DNA of 64,000 nucleotides, taken from contig JAKCOZ010000001.1 of assembly GCA_022605955.1 (NCBI GenBank), positions 15,988,146 through 16,052,145 of the forward strand, in the 5' to 3' direction. The notes below the pieces were generated by a model, which did not search any database, had not been told where the DNA came from, and worked only from the letters and a program-made list of their open reading frames with translations. The position numbers were made by a program, and so were the translations under genes. Below, one piece after another: positions 35,401 to 47,485 of this stretch (the first letter of the stretch is position 1; each line of letters starts with the position of its first letter). Source of the stretch: Rallus limicola (lineage: Eukaryota > Chordata > Aves > Gruiformes > Rallidae).

Positions 35401-38400
35401 TCCTTCCCTGTGCAGTTATACTTGGGTGTAAAGTCACACCACCCAAAAAAAAAGAGGCCTGGAGGAGTCCTCACCTTGGGAGTGTCCTTGGCTGGTTTCT
35501 TTGAGCCCTGAGGGTCTGCCTTCCCTGCCAGTTGCACAATCTCTGCTCCCTCCTCTGTATCTGCTGTGCTCCTAATCAAGACACACCTTTGGGCAAAACC
35601 CTTGCCTGTGTGTAGCCAGAGGGAGGACTGAAGCACAGCCCCTCTTATTCCCTGCGCCAGCTCAGCCATGGCTGATGGCAAGGGGACCTTTCAGCATTCC
35701 TGTTGCTCAAAAGCATATGTTGGTGGCAAGCTTCAGAAGCACTAAGTGGTGGGGTTAGGGAGGAGGCTGATTTTGGGAGAACATGTGGGTGGAGAACAGG
35801 GACAGGGGAATGCCCTGTTTGCAGGGTATCGCTGCCTGTGCATCAGTTTGCACTGGCCAAACAGCACTGCTGATGTCTGGGAGGAGAGGGGCAGAGCAGG
35901 CACACTGAGAGGCCCCAGTGTCACAGCCACAGCGCAGGGCAGCTGCCATACAGGCAAGGCCCCTGCCGAGGTGCTTGCTGCTTTGTGTCAGGTGTGCAGG
36001 GGCTCTAGCCCGCCAAGTGCCAGCAGCCAGGAGAAAGGGAGGGGACATCCCTGCCAGGGGACTGGCAGAGTGAGGTTGTGCCCCTGTGGTTCGTGGTAGA
36101 GCCAGGCATTGGGGCAGAAGGAGGGAGGGAAGAACAAACTTACTTTCTTCTAGGAATTCAGGGCCTGGCAGGAATACGAGGCCAGGCCTTGGGGCACTTG
36201 ACAGCCAGCCAGTAGTCCATTGAGACAAAAGTCTTCTTTGATCTGCCGCACAGTTAGAAAAGGAGATTGTTAACCTGCGTTAGACAAATAACTCCAGAGG
36301 AGCTGTTAAGCAGGAAAAGCATGAGCTGCTTGAGCTGGTCTGTTGGGGATCCCACCTCCTGGTGGTTGATGGACCTCTGCTTCCCTGTGTCCCATCCCCA
36401 CCAATTGCCCTGAGCCCAGTGTCTGCAGGGCCTCAATCTCAGAGCCTCCCAGGCATAGAGCTGGGATGGGGGGCCAGAGGCCTGACTGCTCCAAATCACA
36501 GACCCCAAAGGGAGCAAGGCCAGGCCAGGTAGCTCCAGTCTGTGAGGCTGCTCTTAGGCTAGCCTTGGATACGGTTATGCAGTGCTAGAGGAAAGGAAGG
36601 AGCTTCACAGGCTTGCAATTGTCACTGGCAGAGCTGCCTGACGAACCCCAGTGAGGAGGACAAGATTATGAGCTGTGTGGGCTGGTGATATGCCGTAGCC
36701 ATGCTGATAGTATCTGCAACAAGAAAAAATTGGCACCTAAAACTACTGCTCTGAGCAGGGAGCAGAGCTTATTCCTACAGGCAATCCCCAGCAATTCAGC
36801 TCTGGAGGGCCTGCATTTGCAAATGCTGATTCGAGGCTGTTCCCCCTGCTCAGTTAGCAAGGTGACACCTCCCATCTCGCCTCCAAAGTCATCGAGTCTC
36901 GTAACACCTGCCCACACTCCCCCCCAGTGAGTGCCAGGGTTTAAAATAAAAGTTCCATTTCCTACACATATTAAGTGTCAGGAAGGACCAGGGGCATCCG
37001 TGCACAGCAGCATTTGCGCACGGCTGACAGGTGCTAACGTTAGAAAGCCTGCAGTGTCACCACCCAGCGCTGGGCTCTGCACTCCAAGTACTGGGAATAG
37101 AAAACGATCCCTTTTCCAGTAAACGCCGTGTGTGGCACAAAGCAGGGAAGTGCTGCAGAGCCTCTCTGGCGCTGGGCTGTTGGTCCCACTCTTCCTCACG
37201 CGGCAGGAGTTGTCAGAAGGCATCTTCATTTTGCAGCTATTCAGTGATCCCTGAATTATACAAGTGTCTCTCTTGCTGTGCATTCATCGCTGATGCTGCT
37301 TCCCTCTCCCTCAGAGACTGAGGAAGTACTGCCTGGGGATGTAAAATCTGCTTTTTGCTGCAGGCAGACAGCCAGATCTGTGGTGAGATGTGACAGTGAC
37401 AGGGACGGAGCAGGGCAAAGAGGCTTGATCTGACTTGAGCTCTCTGGTGGATCTGGCTGCAAAAGTTGAAGACGCTAGAGTAGTCTGCTCTGCAGCCATC
37501 CCAGGAGGTTTCTGCCCCCTGACTTGGACCACAGCAGTCTTTAAGCCCACTGCGCCCCACTTTAAGTTACAGTATTAGCTGGTGGGCTAGCGGGGCTGAG
37601 GAGGGAGCACTCCTATTACCTGTTAGTAGAGGTGAAGGGCGGGTGGCCAAGGGACCTGCATGTGTAGGAGGCTGCCAGGCTCAACCAGCCATGCAAAAGT
37701 GGACGCAGGTTCAGGCTGAAGCCCTCAAGGTTTAAAAGCCGTTTAACCCCCTGCCTGGAAGCTTTCCTCCACTCTGAGCAGAGGGAATGCCAGCGGGGAG
37801 GGGATAGCAGTATGCCAGGACCACACACATGCCACCGACTGCCCATAAGAACCCACATGAAAATCCCTGCACTTCACAAGCATGCAAGCCAAGCTCTGCT
37901 CTCAGTTACAGGGGCATGTGTAGGGCTTCGGCTCAGGCAGCATCCAGAACCCGGCTCAAAGAGCCGCTTTTCCGCATGAGTAGCCCTGAATGAGGAGAGC
38001 TAGGAGCTAAGCAAACACTTCGGCCAGTACTTTCCTCCATCTCTTTCTCTAGTCTTTCCGAAGTATGTTTTAATCTGTGCTTGCTTTCCCACACCACTCC
38101 TTTGTGGTCTGGTTAAGGGCTGTCACTGGGGCCCATTCAAGCCCAGTGGCAGAATGAAATTCCCAAGAGATCGATGATGTTGCACCCACCCTCACAAGCC
38201 CCAAGTTTGGCCCATCGTCTGATCTCTGTAAACGTATTTACTTAAGGGATTTTTTTTGGCACTGGCATACCATGATCTTCGAACTCCCATGTGTTTCTTT
38301 ATCCATATCAGCTCTTCAGCCCACTGCCCTGAGCAGCCTTTCATGTCTGCCCTGTAGCGTTTGTGGTTTCACCGCAGGCTCATGCTGGAGCAGCCTCAGC

Positions 38401-41400
38401 TGCGAAGGTCAATCTTCCTCTCCAACCCCCACCTTGCTCTTTTTTGTTGTTGTTGTTGTTTTAAAGAGTATGCAAATAGTGTGTATTATTGGACTGCTGT
38501 GGTTTGAAAACACGCGCGTGCACACGCACATCCACACGATATCTCACAAAGCCTGTGAGGGAGTTTCATAACAGAGGGAAATATTGGGAAGGTTTTATCT
38601 GATAGCGTAAGGGAAGTCTGTTAAAATGCCTTTACTGCAGGCAGCAGAAACGAGAGGCCACCTGGAGAACTCATACAGCACTGGAGGAGGAAGCCTTGCT
38701 GGCTGCTTGTGTAGCGTTCAGGGCTCTGCTGCACAGCCCGGGCGATTTCTGGCTTTATCAGTCTTCCGACTGCTTTGTGAGAGGCAGCAAGAGGGGCTCT
38801 CTGGCTTTTGCCCAGGTTTCAGGTTCACGCCTTCACGAGGGCAGGCATGTCTCTGCATTTTGGTGGTTCTGTCATGCCTCATGGTGCTCCTTTGATTGCC
38901 CCCACTCCTGCTCCGTGATGCAGTCAGTATTTATGGATCACCTCTCTAATGCCTGTTTCTCCCCTCTTCTTTTTGTCATCTGGCAGGGGGACCCCATACC
39001 TGAAGACATTTACGAGATTTTGGGTGACAACTCAGTGCGCTCCATCAGCGACCTCCAGCGTGCTCTGCGGATAGACTCCGTAGGTAAATCTCCTCTTTAC
39101 CAAACACTCCTTTATTTTTTCTTAAGTCTTTGGAGGGGAGGGGAAGGACATTCTGTTTTCCAGCAGACACACTAACAACAGACCTCATAGAAATGTGTGA
39201 ACCATTCAGACCAGGCCATTGACACACCCAGTCCCCCAAAAACCTGTGGGAGTTAGGCACCTAGATGCCTTTTTACATCTCCTCCTAACTGCCTGGGCTA
39301 TCAAGGGGCACTGGCTTCCAGAAATGATAAGAGATGGGCAAGCTGAGTGTAGGCAACTGAGGTTAGCAGTTAGGGTGCTAACCCTAACTTGACCCTGCGA
39401 GGTGCACAGGTGGTGTGGTTAAAGATCGCTTTAGGAGAAGGAGGAAAGGGCTGAGTGTCTTCTTGGGTTCAGCATCCACAAAAGGCCACAGGCTCCTGAA
39501 GGCTCTTAGAATGAGAGCACGTGTCTGTGGGTGACATACAGGACAGGGGCTAAGTCAGGGTAGCTCCCTTCACCTCCTGCCAGTAGATAAGAGCTCTGGG
39601 GGCTGCAGTGCCTCGGGGTCACTTGGCCAGGGCTGAGCACAGCCAGCGGCAGGAGCAGCAAAGTGTGGAGGGGTCGGCACGTGTGGGAACTGGAGCACGC
39701 GCCTCGGCGGCTGGGCTGGCCCAGGAATTTATTTATAAACGGTCTCTTCAGAGCAAATTCCTTTCTATTCTAACCCTGCTCCCGCCCGTCGTCCCCCGGC
39801 CCCCCCAGCTCCCCCCTCAGCTCGCCTTCTCTCTCGTGTTTTGTCTGTTTGGAGCTTTGTAATCCTTGCCGAGACACTATCTACGGGGGAACAGAATTTC
39901 CTGCTTTTGTTTCCTATGCCAGTCCAACCACTGGCGCAGTCTCAAAAGCATTCCCGCCGCCTTTCAAAACGGCCCTGGAGGGGCAGGGGGGGAAAAGCGA
40001 GGGGGAGGGCACCAGCTGCGTTCAGCTATTGTTTTTGCCTTAGAAAGAGGCAAGGAGGCTCCCCACCACCGCCACGGCCACTCCCTGCCCTCACCAGTTC
40101 CCTCCTCCTTGTCCAGGAGCCACACAATGGGGCAACTTCCAAAATTAGCTGGGCTGGATTGTCTCAGGCTGTTCCCCACACACACACCCCGTCCCAAGCA
40201 TCTTCAGTGCTGACCCGGGGTGTAGAAGGGCAACCTGGGGGAGGGCGGAACCTGTTTTTCAATAGGAGATTTGTTTTGAGTCAACAGTTGTTGCTATTTT
40301 CTTTCCCCCTCTCTCTCATCTCAACTCAACCTCTGCGTAAAGGCAGCCCCCACCCTTGTTTGATAAACGCCAGGATGGAGGGGTGGGGAAGGAATGGCTG
40401 AGAAGATGCGTGCAGCCTCTCATGTCTGTGTGTCTAAGCAGCAGATACATTTCTATTGCAGTTACTACCTGTCCTCACAGTTCAGAAGTAAAATGGGCTT
40501 CTCTTGTTGGCTTGAGAAGCCCAGGGGTATAGGAGAAGGCTGCAGAGCTTTTGAGTCACTGGTTTCACTTCAGTTCCCAGATGGGAAGGGCTGGTCAGGG
40601 AAACAGAAAATGGTGCTGTGAAGCTGGCTCTTTGCTGCAACATGTGGCTCTCATCTGCTCCCATGCAGTGAGTGAGGAGCATCACCATTTTCTTGCCATG
40701 TGTGGAATCAGTGTGATTAGCAAAGGAATGTATCAGCAAGATAATCCCAAAGTGTCTGGGGCTGTGCCCTGTGCTGCCTGTATCCCACATATGTGTCACT
40801 GCTGCTGCACAGGGAGGCAGGATTAAACTGCTCCAGGAAGCAGATCAGCTGAGATGCTGCTCTCCTGACCTTAGACACCACTGTAGACCTTAACTGGGGC
40901 TGCCTGCAAAGCAGGGTCACCTTCCTGCGGTGGTGATCCATGGAATCTCATTTTAGGTGTCTGCCGCAGGGTGAGATGAATGGTGTCCTAGAATTGGCCA
41001 TGCTTCTCCAGCCACCTTAAAAGATATCTGTCCACCTCATGCGTAGGTGTTGACTGCTGAGGGACATGATTCCTGCCTTGTGAATACAGCCACTGTGCAC
41101 CCATCCCAAATCCTTCAGCAGTTGCTTCAGAGCTGAACAGAGACCTAAGTCCCTGCTGCCCCGTATAAGAGGGCTGCACTAGGGCAGACTTCCCCTGTCC
41201 CTGAAGAAGATGGATGGGACATGATAGGTAAGGGAAGTCTGCTCCACCGTACATCTGATAAACAGACATCTTCCACCGGCCCCAAATTCCCTTTAAGAAA
41301 ATTGCTCCCTTGACGCTGACGTCCATTCAGCTTCCTTCAGCTGCTAAAGTGGGTCAGAGAAGGAAAGAGCTGTGGCTGGGTGGGAGCTATCTCTGAGCAC

Positions 41401-44400
41401 GGCCATTGTCCAGAGCTCAGGAGGGGCTGCGTGTTGGAGTGCTCCATGGGGATTATGGGCATTTCTCTATTCAGCGTTTCCTATGGGAAAAAGCAGTGGG
41501 GTGGGAGGGAACGCTCAGGGCTGGCCTGAATGCTATCTGCCTTCCTCTCCCATCGCTGACTGAACCACCTCCAGATTCGGCTGCTACCTTAAAGTAGTAT
41601 AGAGGAAAAGTAATTTTAACTTTAGTTTTGTGTTCTTCTGTCATGAAACTGACTCTAACCTAGAGTGGCCGTGGTGGGTTTGGAGAGGGAAAGTGAGCAC
41701 CCCAACTCCCACCCATCATTCCCTTTCCTTTGCCCCTTCACACCGCGTCTCTCCCAGACCCAAGCCATCCCAGCAAGGCACCTCAGTGTTATATACCAAA
41801 CTTTCTGCTGGTCCCACCTGGTCTTTGATCCTCCTTGCCATATCCTGGTCTCAGCCAGCTGATCTGTATCTCTCTGCTGCTCCTCTCTGACAGCAGAAAG
41901 CCCTGCCATAGGCCTTGTCATTCTTGAGCTGGAGTTTTCCAGACCTGGCTGTGACCTCTCTTCCACAATAGCCCAGTTGCTTTGAGCTGTCTAGCCTGAG
42001 CAAAGAGCAGAGCTAGAGTCCCCGTGCTGCAGCTCACCTGTGACCTTCCTGGTGGATTTACACCAAGCACGGCATACTGGGGCCATGGCTTACCCAACAT
42101 CTCTGCACTTCACCTAGTATGCAGAGCACAGGGACCTGATGTCTTCTCCTGCCTCCATCCGGTGCTATTAGCTCATGTCTTTCCTTTTGCAGAGGAGAGT
42201 AGCTCGAGCCTGGACCTCAATGCAACTCAGACTGGTCAAAAGTCCATGGCCCTGTCCCGAGAGCGACGAAGCCTAGGTGAGTCAGGGGTGTTGCACCTTA
42301 CGATTGTTGGGACACTCACCTTAGCAGTTGTGGGTCAGATACATGTGTGGGACAAAAGGTTATAGTGCTTGTGGATATGTAGACAGCTGAGAAGGAGGGT
42401 CTGGGCCTCACATAGGAGCTGGGTGTCACACCCCAGTACGGCAGGAAAGGGGTCTGTATCTCTCCAAGCCACTCAGCTTTACATCTCCTGGTGCTGATTT
42501 GCTCTAAAAAAATTGTCATCTCCTGCCTAGGACTGCCACTGTGGTGAGTAGCATCATTTGCTGGAGGCTTCTCCTCAGTGTGTGGCTCTGTCCAGGGAGC
42601 GGGCTGGAAGCATGGGAGAAAGAATGTACATGTGCGCTGTGTGGGGTCATAGAGATGGCTGCAGCAGGTTGGCAACAGCTGCAAAGCCTGTTTTAACCCC
42701 CCTTCTTCTCTGGACCCTCTGTAGATGCTCTGGCAGCAGCAGAACCAGCTGTCCTGGCAGAGTGCAAGACGCGGGCGGTGGTCTTTGAAATCTCCCGCAA
42801 CATGGTAGACAGCACCAACGCCAACTTCGTGGTGTGGCCACCCTGCGTGGAGGTGCAGCGCTGCTCCGGCTGTTGCAACAACCGCAACGTGCAGTGTCGC
42901 CCCACACAGATCCGTGTCCGGCACGTCCAGGTAAGGGAAACACCTGCTACTGTTCCCTCCTCCCACAGCCCACCTCCATCCCTGCCCCCCCCAAACCCAC
43001 AGCAGGCCTCAGGTGCAAGGCTCACACAGCTGTCTGTCTGCTCCCTCACACCCCCTTCACAGTCACATCTTCTGTATTAGCCACGCAGCACTGCAGCCGC
43101 TGGCGCGGGTGACGTCTGTGCCAGCTCTTCTGTGGGCTGGTGCTGTCCAGCAGCTGGGGACTGTCACCACAGCAGCGCTACAGGGCACTGTCCCCAGCTG
43201 CAGCTCTGCACCACGGCTACCACTGTGGCTGGAGGCTGCCTCGTCTGCAGTGTGGGAGCAGAAGAAACAGGGCACTTCCATCACAGGAGCTGGTTTTAAT
43301 GCAGAAAGAGGAGGGCTTGTGGTGTCAGCGCTCCAGCTCCCTGCTGCCGCCGCAGCTTTTTCCCAAGACATACTGGAGCAGCTTCTCCTCTTTCTCAGGC
43401 CCACAGTTACCTCCTGACCTGCTCCAGCAGCAGGCAGACACCTGACAGCTAACCTCTTGCTCTGATCCTGCCCTCCTCACAGCTACCAGTGGTGTCCTCA
43501 CAGCTTCCTCCCAGACAGCTTGTTTAAAAATAATACTCATCCCATACTAATCTTCTGCCTGAGCTGTAAGAGACTCCCCCGGGCAGGCGGCAGAGGTTGG
43601 CTGGAAGATATTGTATTCACACAGCCCTTTTCATCAGGAAATTCCTTTCTCAGAAAAGCCAGGCTGAATGAGGGAAAAATGTGGGGGAACAGGAGTTGTT
43701 TTTGTGGAAAAAACAAGTGAGAGGTCAAAAGCTAGCCTGAAAAAGTGACCTGGAAATGGTTTCTTTGAGGACAGAGGTCTCCCTATTGTTTGACTGGAAA
43801 TGTTTGTCTAGCGAGCAGCGTGTGGTCTTAAGCGTGTGGAGTGGGCTTTCAAGGAAAGATAAACAGCCTGGCTGCTTCAGGGCTGGCGGAGGGATGCTGC
43901 TGGGGGCAGTGGGTTTAGAGGAATTCAATCCCAGACGTGAGGCAGAACAAGTATTTATAGCTTGTGGAGCACTTCAGGGACCTGCGGTAATGTTAGATAA
44001 GCTGAGTGGGGTCAGGCCTGGCTGCTCCTGGAGTGGGAGGACCCCCTACAAAGCTCGTGCCCCGTGATGGGATGTGGAGCGGTGAGTCTTCCCTCTGAGT
44101 CAGCACTGATGGAGAGTCCGAGGGAATTTCCAGAGCGCTGCCTTCCCTATGAAACAGAGCTGAGGGTTTCAGCCCTGTGAGTTATTAAAGAGCTTGAGAC
44201 AAATTCAGACAGGCCTCAGCAGAGCTGGGGAAGCTGCGCTCGCTCGCATTGGGCCTGAGTTTTTCTCCTTTTGCCCTTCCTGTAGGATCCTGTGGGAATT
44301 CATTCTGATTGCCCCCAGGTCTCCACCGTCACAGCTGTCAGAAATGAGCTAGCATGTTCTGCACGTCCCATGCTGCTGTCTGTGATCAAACAGTCACCCT

Positions 44401-45343
44401 GCTTAAGCAGCAGCGATAGTCAGGAACTGGGGAAACAACCAGTCACATCCAAACTTGCCTGGTCTGGGGCTGCTCTGCTGATGTGTGTGGAATTAGCTCC
44501 CATAGACACCACTCCTGAATTTGAACCATGTTCTATGAACCACCTTCTGACCCTGCAGGAAGAGAACCAGAACTGAAGCATCCTGACCCTGGTTACTTCT
44601 ATGGAGTGCGAGCTACGGCTGTGTTCATCTTTTGCTCCCCTCTCTCCTCCAAACAGGTGAACAAGATCGAGTTTGTCCAGAGGAAGCCAAAATTCAAAAA
44701 AGTCATTGTGCCTTTGGAGGACCACGTGCAGTGTCGGTGTGAAGCGGTGTCCCGTCAGACCCCCAGGAACATCCGGCCAGGGCCACGTGATCAGAGACGT
44801 AAGGATCTTGCCATTGGTAGAGTGGAGGGAGGCATGAGAAGAGAGAATGGGGAGAGAAAGAAGAGCCCTCCGCTGGCTTAAATCTGCTTAGCTCCAGTGA
44901 ATCCCATGGGCCTTTGCTGGTTTATACCAACTGAGGGACCTTTCCCAGGATGTCTGCCTGCCAGCAAGGGGCTGAAACCCAGGGAGATGAAGGAGGGGAA
45001 GGTGAGAGGTGAGAGGAAGGGCATCGTGGGAAAAGGGGGAGAGCAGAGACTGCGGAGAACAGAGAACAAGGGGCAGAAGAACAGGAGAAGGAGGCCTTGT
45101 GGCCCTCCCGTTGCAGAGCTCTTTGTTGATAGCGTGTGGAGAAAGATATTTCAACGTGACCCAGCTGTCCCTCGCTGTACAAACACTCTCCCCTCTGTTT
45201 TGGCAGGCTCGTCACCGGCGTTAACCAGAGCCGCTGTCTCACAGAGGCAGCGAGTACGCCGGCCGCCGGCACAGAAGAGGAAACATAAGAAGTACAAGCA
45301 TGTCAACGATAAGAAAGTGCTGAAAGAAATCCTCATAGCATAG
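32390..45343 (+). CDS. PDGFB: PDGFB, platelet-derived growth factor subunit B (six coding exons, 240 aa)
   Basis: Joined exons are 32390-32446, 38987-39083, 42193-42276, 42725-42930, 44657-44798 and 45207-45343; 723 bases encode 240 aa plus stop (human 241 aa). Residues 1 to about 18 form a hydrophobic signal peptide ([19 protein letters not shown]). The propeptide carries one N-glycosylation site (N61-A-T) and ends at the furin-type site RERR (74-77). The mature chain begins S78. The eight cystine-knot cysteines are C93, C120, C126, C129, C130, C137, C174 and C176, with the block [20 protein letters not shown] intact. The basic tail (about 209-231) is the retention motif that ties the factor to heparan sulfate, and it too is normally trimmed. 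The product is a secreted disulfide-linked dimer that activates PDGF receptors and recruits pericytes and smooth muscle. No break is visible. Start choice: ATG 32390 has G at -3 and directly begins the signal peptide; in-frame ATGs at 32291 and 32357 have T at -3. Confidence 0.97.
34757..34795. repeat. Short tandem repeat of GGCTGGTAC (11-bp period)
   Basis: Three copies begin at 34757, 34768 and 34779; a fourth decayed copy follows. It lies in PDGFB intron 1. Confidence 0.85.
38446..38461. repeat. (GTT)n microsatellite
   Basis: About five GTT units lie after a poly(T) run in intron 1 of PDGFB. Confidence 0.85.
38987..39083 (+). CDS. PDGFB: PDGFB coding exon 2 (propeptide start)
   Basis: It has 97 bases, the same size I recall for the human exon 2. 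It encodes residues 20-51 ([16 protein letters not shown]...) plus one base. The acceptor is TGGCAG and the donor GTAAAT; it enters in phase 0 and leaves in phase 1. Confidence 0.96.
39084..42192 (+). other. PDGFB: PDGFB intron 2
   Basis: A 3109-base intron from GTAAAT to TTTTGCAG. It contains overlapping inverted repeats around 39361-39390 with CCCTAA / TTAGGG cores. No exon is seen. Confidence 0.88.
42193..42276 (+). CDS. PDGFB: PDGFB coding exon 3 (propeptide, furin site)
   Basis: 84 bases, two codons shorter than the human exon I recall (90). It encodes residues 52-79, including the glycosylation site NAT at 61-63 and RERR at 74-77. The acceptor is TTTTGCAG and the donor GTGAGT; phase 1 to phase 1. 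Confidence 0.95.
   Translation, partial: RRVARAWTSMQLRLVKSPWPCPESDEA
42277..42724 (+). other. PDGFB: PDGFB intron 3
   Basis: 448 bases from GTGAGT to CTCTGTAG; no other feature seen. Confidence 0.9.
42725..42930 (+). CDS. PDGFB: PDGFB coding exon 4 (cystine-knot core)
   Basis: 206 bases. It encodes residues 80-148 with six of the eight conserved cysteines and the [10 protein letters not shown] and CSGCCNN blocks that form the growth-factor knot and dimer bridges. The donor is GTAAGG; phase 1 in and phase 0 out. This is the best conserved exon. Confidence 0.98.
42931..44656 (+). other. PDGFB: PDGFB intron 4
   Basis: 1726 bases from GTAAGG to CAAACAG. No exon or named repeat seen. Confidence 0.9.
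44657..44798 (+). CDS. PDGFB: PDGFB coding exon 5 (receptor loop and last cysteines)
   Basis: 142 bases. It encodes residues 149-195 plus one base, including the receptor-contact loop [14 protein letters not shown] and the final cysteine pair in CRCE (C174, C176). The donor is GTAAGG; phase 0 in and phase 1 out. Confidence 0.97.
44799..45206 (+). other. PDGFB: PDGFB intron 5
   Basis: 408 bases from GTAAGG to TTGGCAG; no other feature seen. Confidence 0.9.
45207..45343 (+). CDS. PDGFB: PDGFB coding exon 6 (basic retention tail)
   Basis: It encodes residues 196-240, including the basic [18 protein letters not shown] tail, and ends ILIA with TAG at 45341-45343. In mammals this tail holds PDGF-BB near the producing cell and is needed for pericyte recruitment. 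Splicing out of this exon is inferred 33 bases after the stop. Confidence 0.95.
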
Positions 45344-45376
45344 AAGTGCTGGCTGGGGAGAGAGAGCACAAGGCAG
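45344..45376 (+). other. PDGFB: PDGFB 3'UTR, part in exon 6
   Basis: After the stop, AAGGCAG is followed by the donor GTAACA at 45377. In human the exon with the stop is also followed by a non-coding last exon. The junction is only 33 bases after the stop, inside the distance tolerated by nonsense-mediated decay. Confidence 0.7.
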
Positions 45377-46494
45377 GTAACAGCAAGCTCCTTTTCCAGC
45401 TGGGAGAAAAGATCTCCCAGGACATGGTTCTGCCCATGCCCCTCGGATGCTTCCCACAGAAGCTGTTTGGGCTATTGCAGGGCCTGGGCATGATAAAACA
45501 CGGGTTGAAGGTGAGGGAAAGACTAGGCTGGAACCCAACATGTGCATCCTAGTTAGGGTTTTATGGCTCTTTGCAGGGATAGAAGGATCATGCTGTAACC
45601 CTGATAGCTCTGCTGCCCTGCTCTCTCCTTTCTCTGCCTCCCTTACAGGCAAAGAACAAGCCTGGGTTCTCTGGACACCTAAATCCCCTGAGGGTCCATG
45701 TAATTCATCTCTTCTGTGGAGCAACTCCTCTTCTTCTTTCTCTGTTGATTCTCTGTTGAAAGCAGAAAGTGAACATTGCTCTGGGAAACCTTTTTCCTTT
45801 TATTTCGCTAGTTGAGCTGTCAGAAAGGCTGAAAAGCAGCGAGACTTTGAGTTCAGCTCTCTCTTATGCACGCATAAGAAAGGTCATACCAGGGAAAGGA
45901 GAACTGGAATCTCTGGCAAGAGATCTGGACTTTGTCAGTCCAGGGTCTGATTCTTCTCTCCCTGACTTGTGTAAGCAGGAGTAATTCCCTCGTCATCAGA
46001 AGAATTTCACTGGAGAATAAGCTCCGGTTCCCCATGAGAGAGGGAAAAGTGCAGGGAAAAAAATAGCCAGGGTGCGGACCTGGGGGGCTGGATTCGGAGG
46101 CACAGCTGAACGGATGAAGCCCTGGTCTGTGACTCAGCAGTCCCAGCTCTGCTACGGCCCCTTGAATGAGCCTGAGCCAGGCTTCTGCCATCTGGTGTTT
46201 CAGGAGCTGGGGATGAGGGGCACCAGGCAGTGTCGTGGGATCAGTGTTCCCACGCTTAGCACTGCAAGGGCTCTGCTTATCCCAGGATCCCCTTGTCAGC
46301 CCAGGGTTCCCAGGGTACAACTGATGCAAACTCATGCAAATCTCAAGCTGCCCAGGGGAAGAAACAGAGAGGGTCAAAAGCCCTCCTGGGCTTCTACACA
46401 AATATTTCCAGAGGAGAACATGGGAGAAGAGGGCAGTTGCAGGGGCAGAGGGTTACATATCCTAATGCCATGTCTGTTTTTGTTTCACTTCCAG
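45377..46494 (+). other. PDGFB: PDGFB intron 6 (within the 3'UTR)
   Basis: 1118 bases from GTAACA to the acceptor TTTCACTTCCAG. No coding potential recognised. Confidence 0.7.
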
Positions 46495-46592
46495 GTTTAT
46501 TTAATATATTTGCTGTATTGCCCCCATGGGGTCCTTGGAGTGATAACTTTCCTCTTTGTCCATCTGCCTCGACGTCTGATTCAGACAGCAAT

Positions 46593-46599
46593 TGGTGCT
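46593..46599 (+). promoter_or_regulatory. PDGFB: Possible miR-29 target site (TGGTGCT)
   Basis: TGGTGCT pairs with the miR-29 seed and lies about 100 bases into the last exon. I recall a similar match at the corresponding place in human PDGFB, but no alignment was run. Confidence 0.4.
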
Positions 46600-46703
46600 T
46601 CCCTTTCCATCAATGGACCTTCTTCCACCAAAGCCTCTCCCTTCTTTCATTTATTAGCATAATTTTAAAGTTTTTCAGACACAAAAACCGGACAAACATG
46701 ACC

Positions 46704-46728
46704 TATATATATATATATATATATATAT
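46704..46728. repeat. (TA)n microsatellite in PDGFB 3'UTR
   Basis: Twelve and a half uninterrupted TA units. Length is likely to vary between individuals. Confidence 0.95.
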
Positions 46729-47405
46729 GAGAAAAGAACAAAGTACAGATAAAACCACAAACCCCAACAGCTACAACATGCAAGGAGGACAGGCCAATGC
46801 CTTCCCTGCTCCAGAGGACAGGATGGAAAATGTGAAAAGGAAAGCGGGCCCAACTTTGTCCAAGAGGAGGAGGAAAACAAATGGATAGAGGGCGGAAGGG
46901 GAACATTCTCCCCTACCCTCGTGTTTCTGGCAAGGCTGGGGGGCCCGGCTAAGATCAGCACTTGCACTGGACCCAGGTTTTGAAACAGGCATATCTCAGA
47001 CTGCGAGTGGCGACTGATGATGGAAGAATGCACTAAGGACTTTTATCGCCCTACTGGGACAGATCTATCTATTTTTAATGTGTGTGTGTATATTTTATTT
47101 TAAAAGAAAAAGAAAAACCAAAACCACTGAGAGATAGGACATCTCGGGGAACAGAACAAAACCAACAGCACAAAAAAAGAAACAAGCCAAATGCATTCCC
47201 CCCCCTTCCCTTTCCCCTCCTGCTCCTGGTGCTGACTGGAAGGTGTTGGAATCGTGGGGAAGGAGCAGAGGGTGGCAGAATGATCCCCACGCCCTGGCCC
47301 TGCCAAGGGGAGCCGTCTTTGCACATGCTGGTGGAGAATCCAACTTTCCAGGCTCGGACTCAAATTCTTTTTTAAATTGGCTCTGTATGTGTGCGCGTGT
47401 ATAGC

Positions 47406-47485
47406 TGTGTGTATATATATATATATACGTGTGCGTGTGTGTGTATGTGTATTTATACATACGTATATAAATATATATATATATG
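47406..47485. repeat. Alternating TG/TA/CG run in PDGFB 3'UTR
   Basis: 47406-47452 is 47 bases of uninterrupted purine-pyrimidine alternation (TGTG, (TA)n, ACGTGTGCGTG, TGTATGTG). A second (TA)n follows at about 47463-47485. Such runs can form Z-DNA, or AU hairpins in RNA. Confidence 0.9.

Larger units (their letters stand above)
32447..38986 (+). other. PDGFB: PDGFB intron 1
   Basis: This 6540-base intron runs from GTGAGT to TGGCAG. It holds the rest of the CpG island, a 12-base G-run at 32791, an 11-bp GGCTGGTAC tandem (34757-34795) and a (GTT)n run (38446-38461). No exon is supported inside. The frame just upstream of exon 2 is open in phase for about 290 bases, so an alternative first exon there cannot be excluded. 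Confidence 0.85.

Noticed and set aside
38696..39175. Long frame covering PDGFB exon 2 with intron on both sides
   Set aside because: Only 38987-39083 is exon, bounded by TGGCAG and GTAAAT; the rest is intron read-through. An alternative first exon there has no promoter or start evidence.
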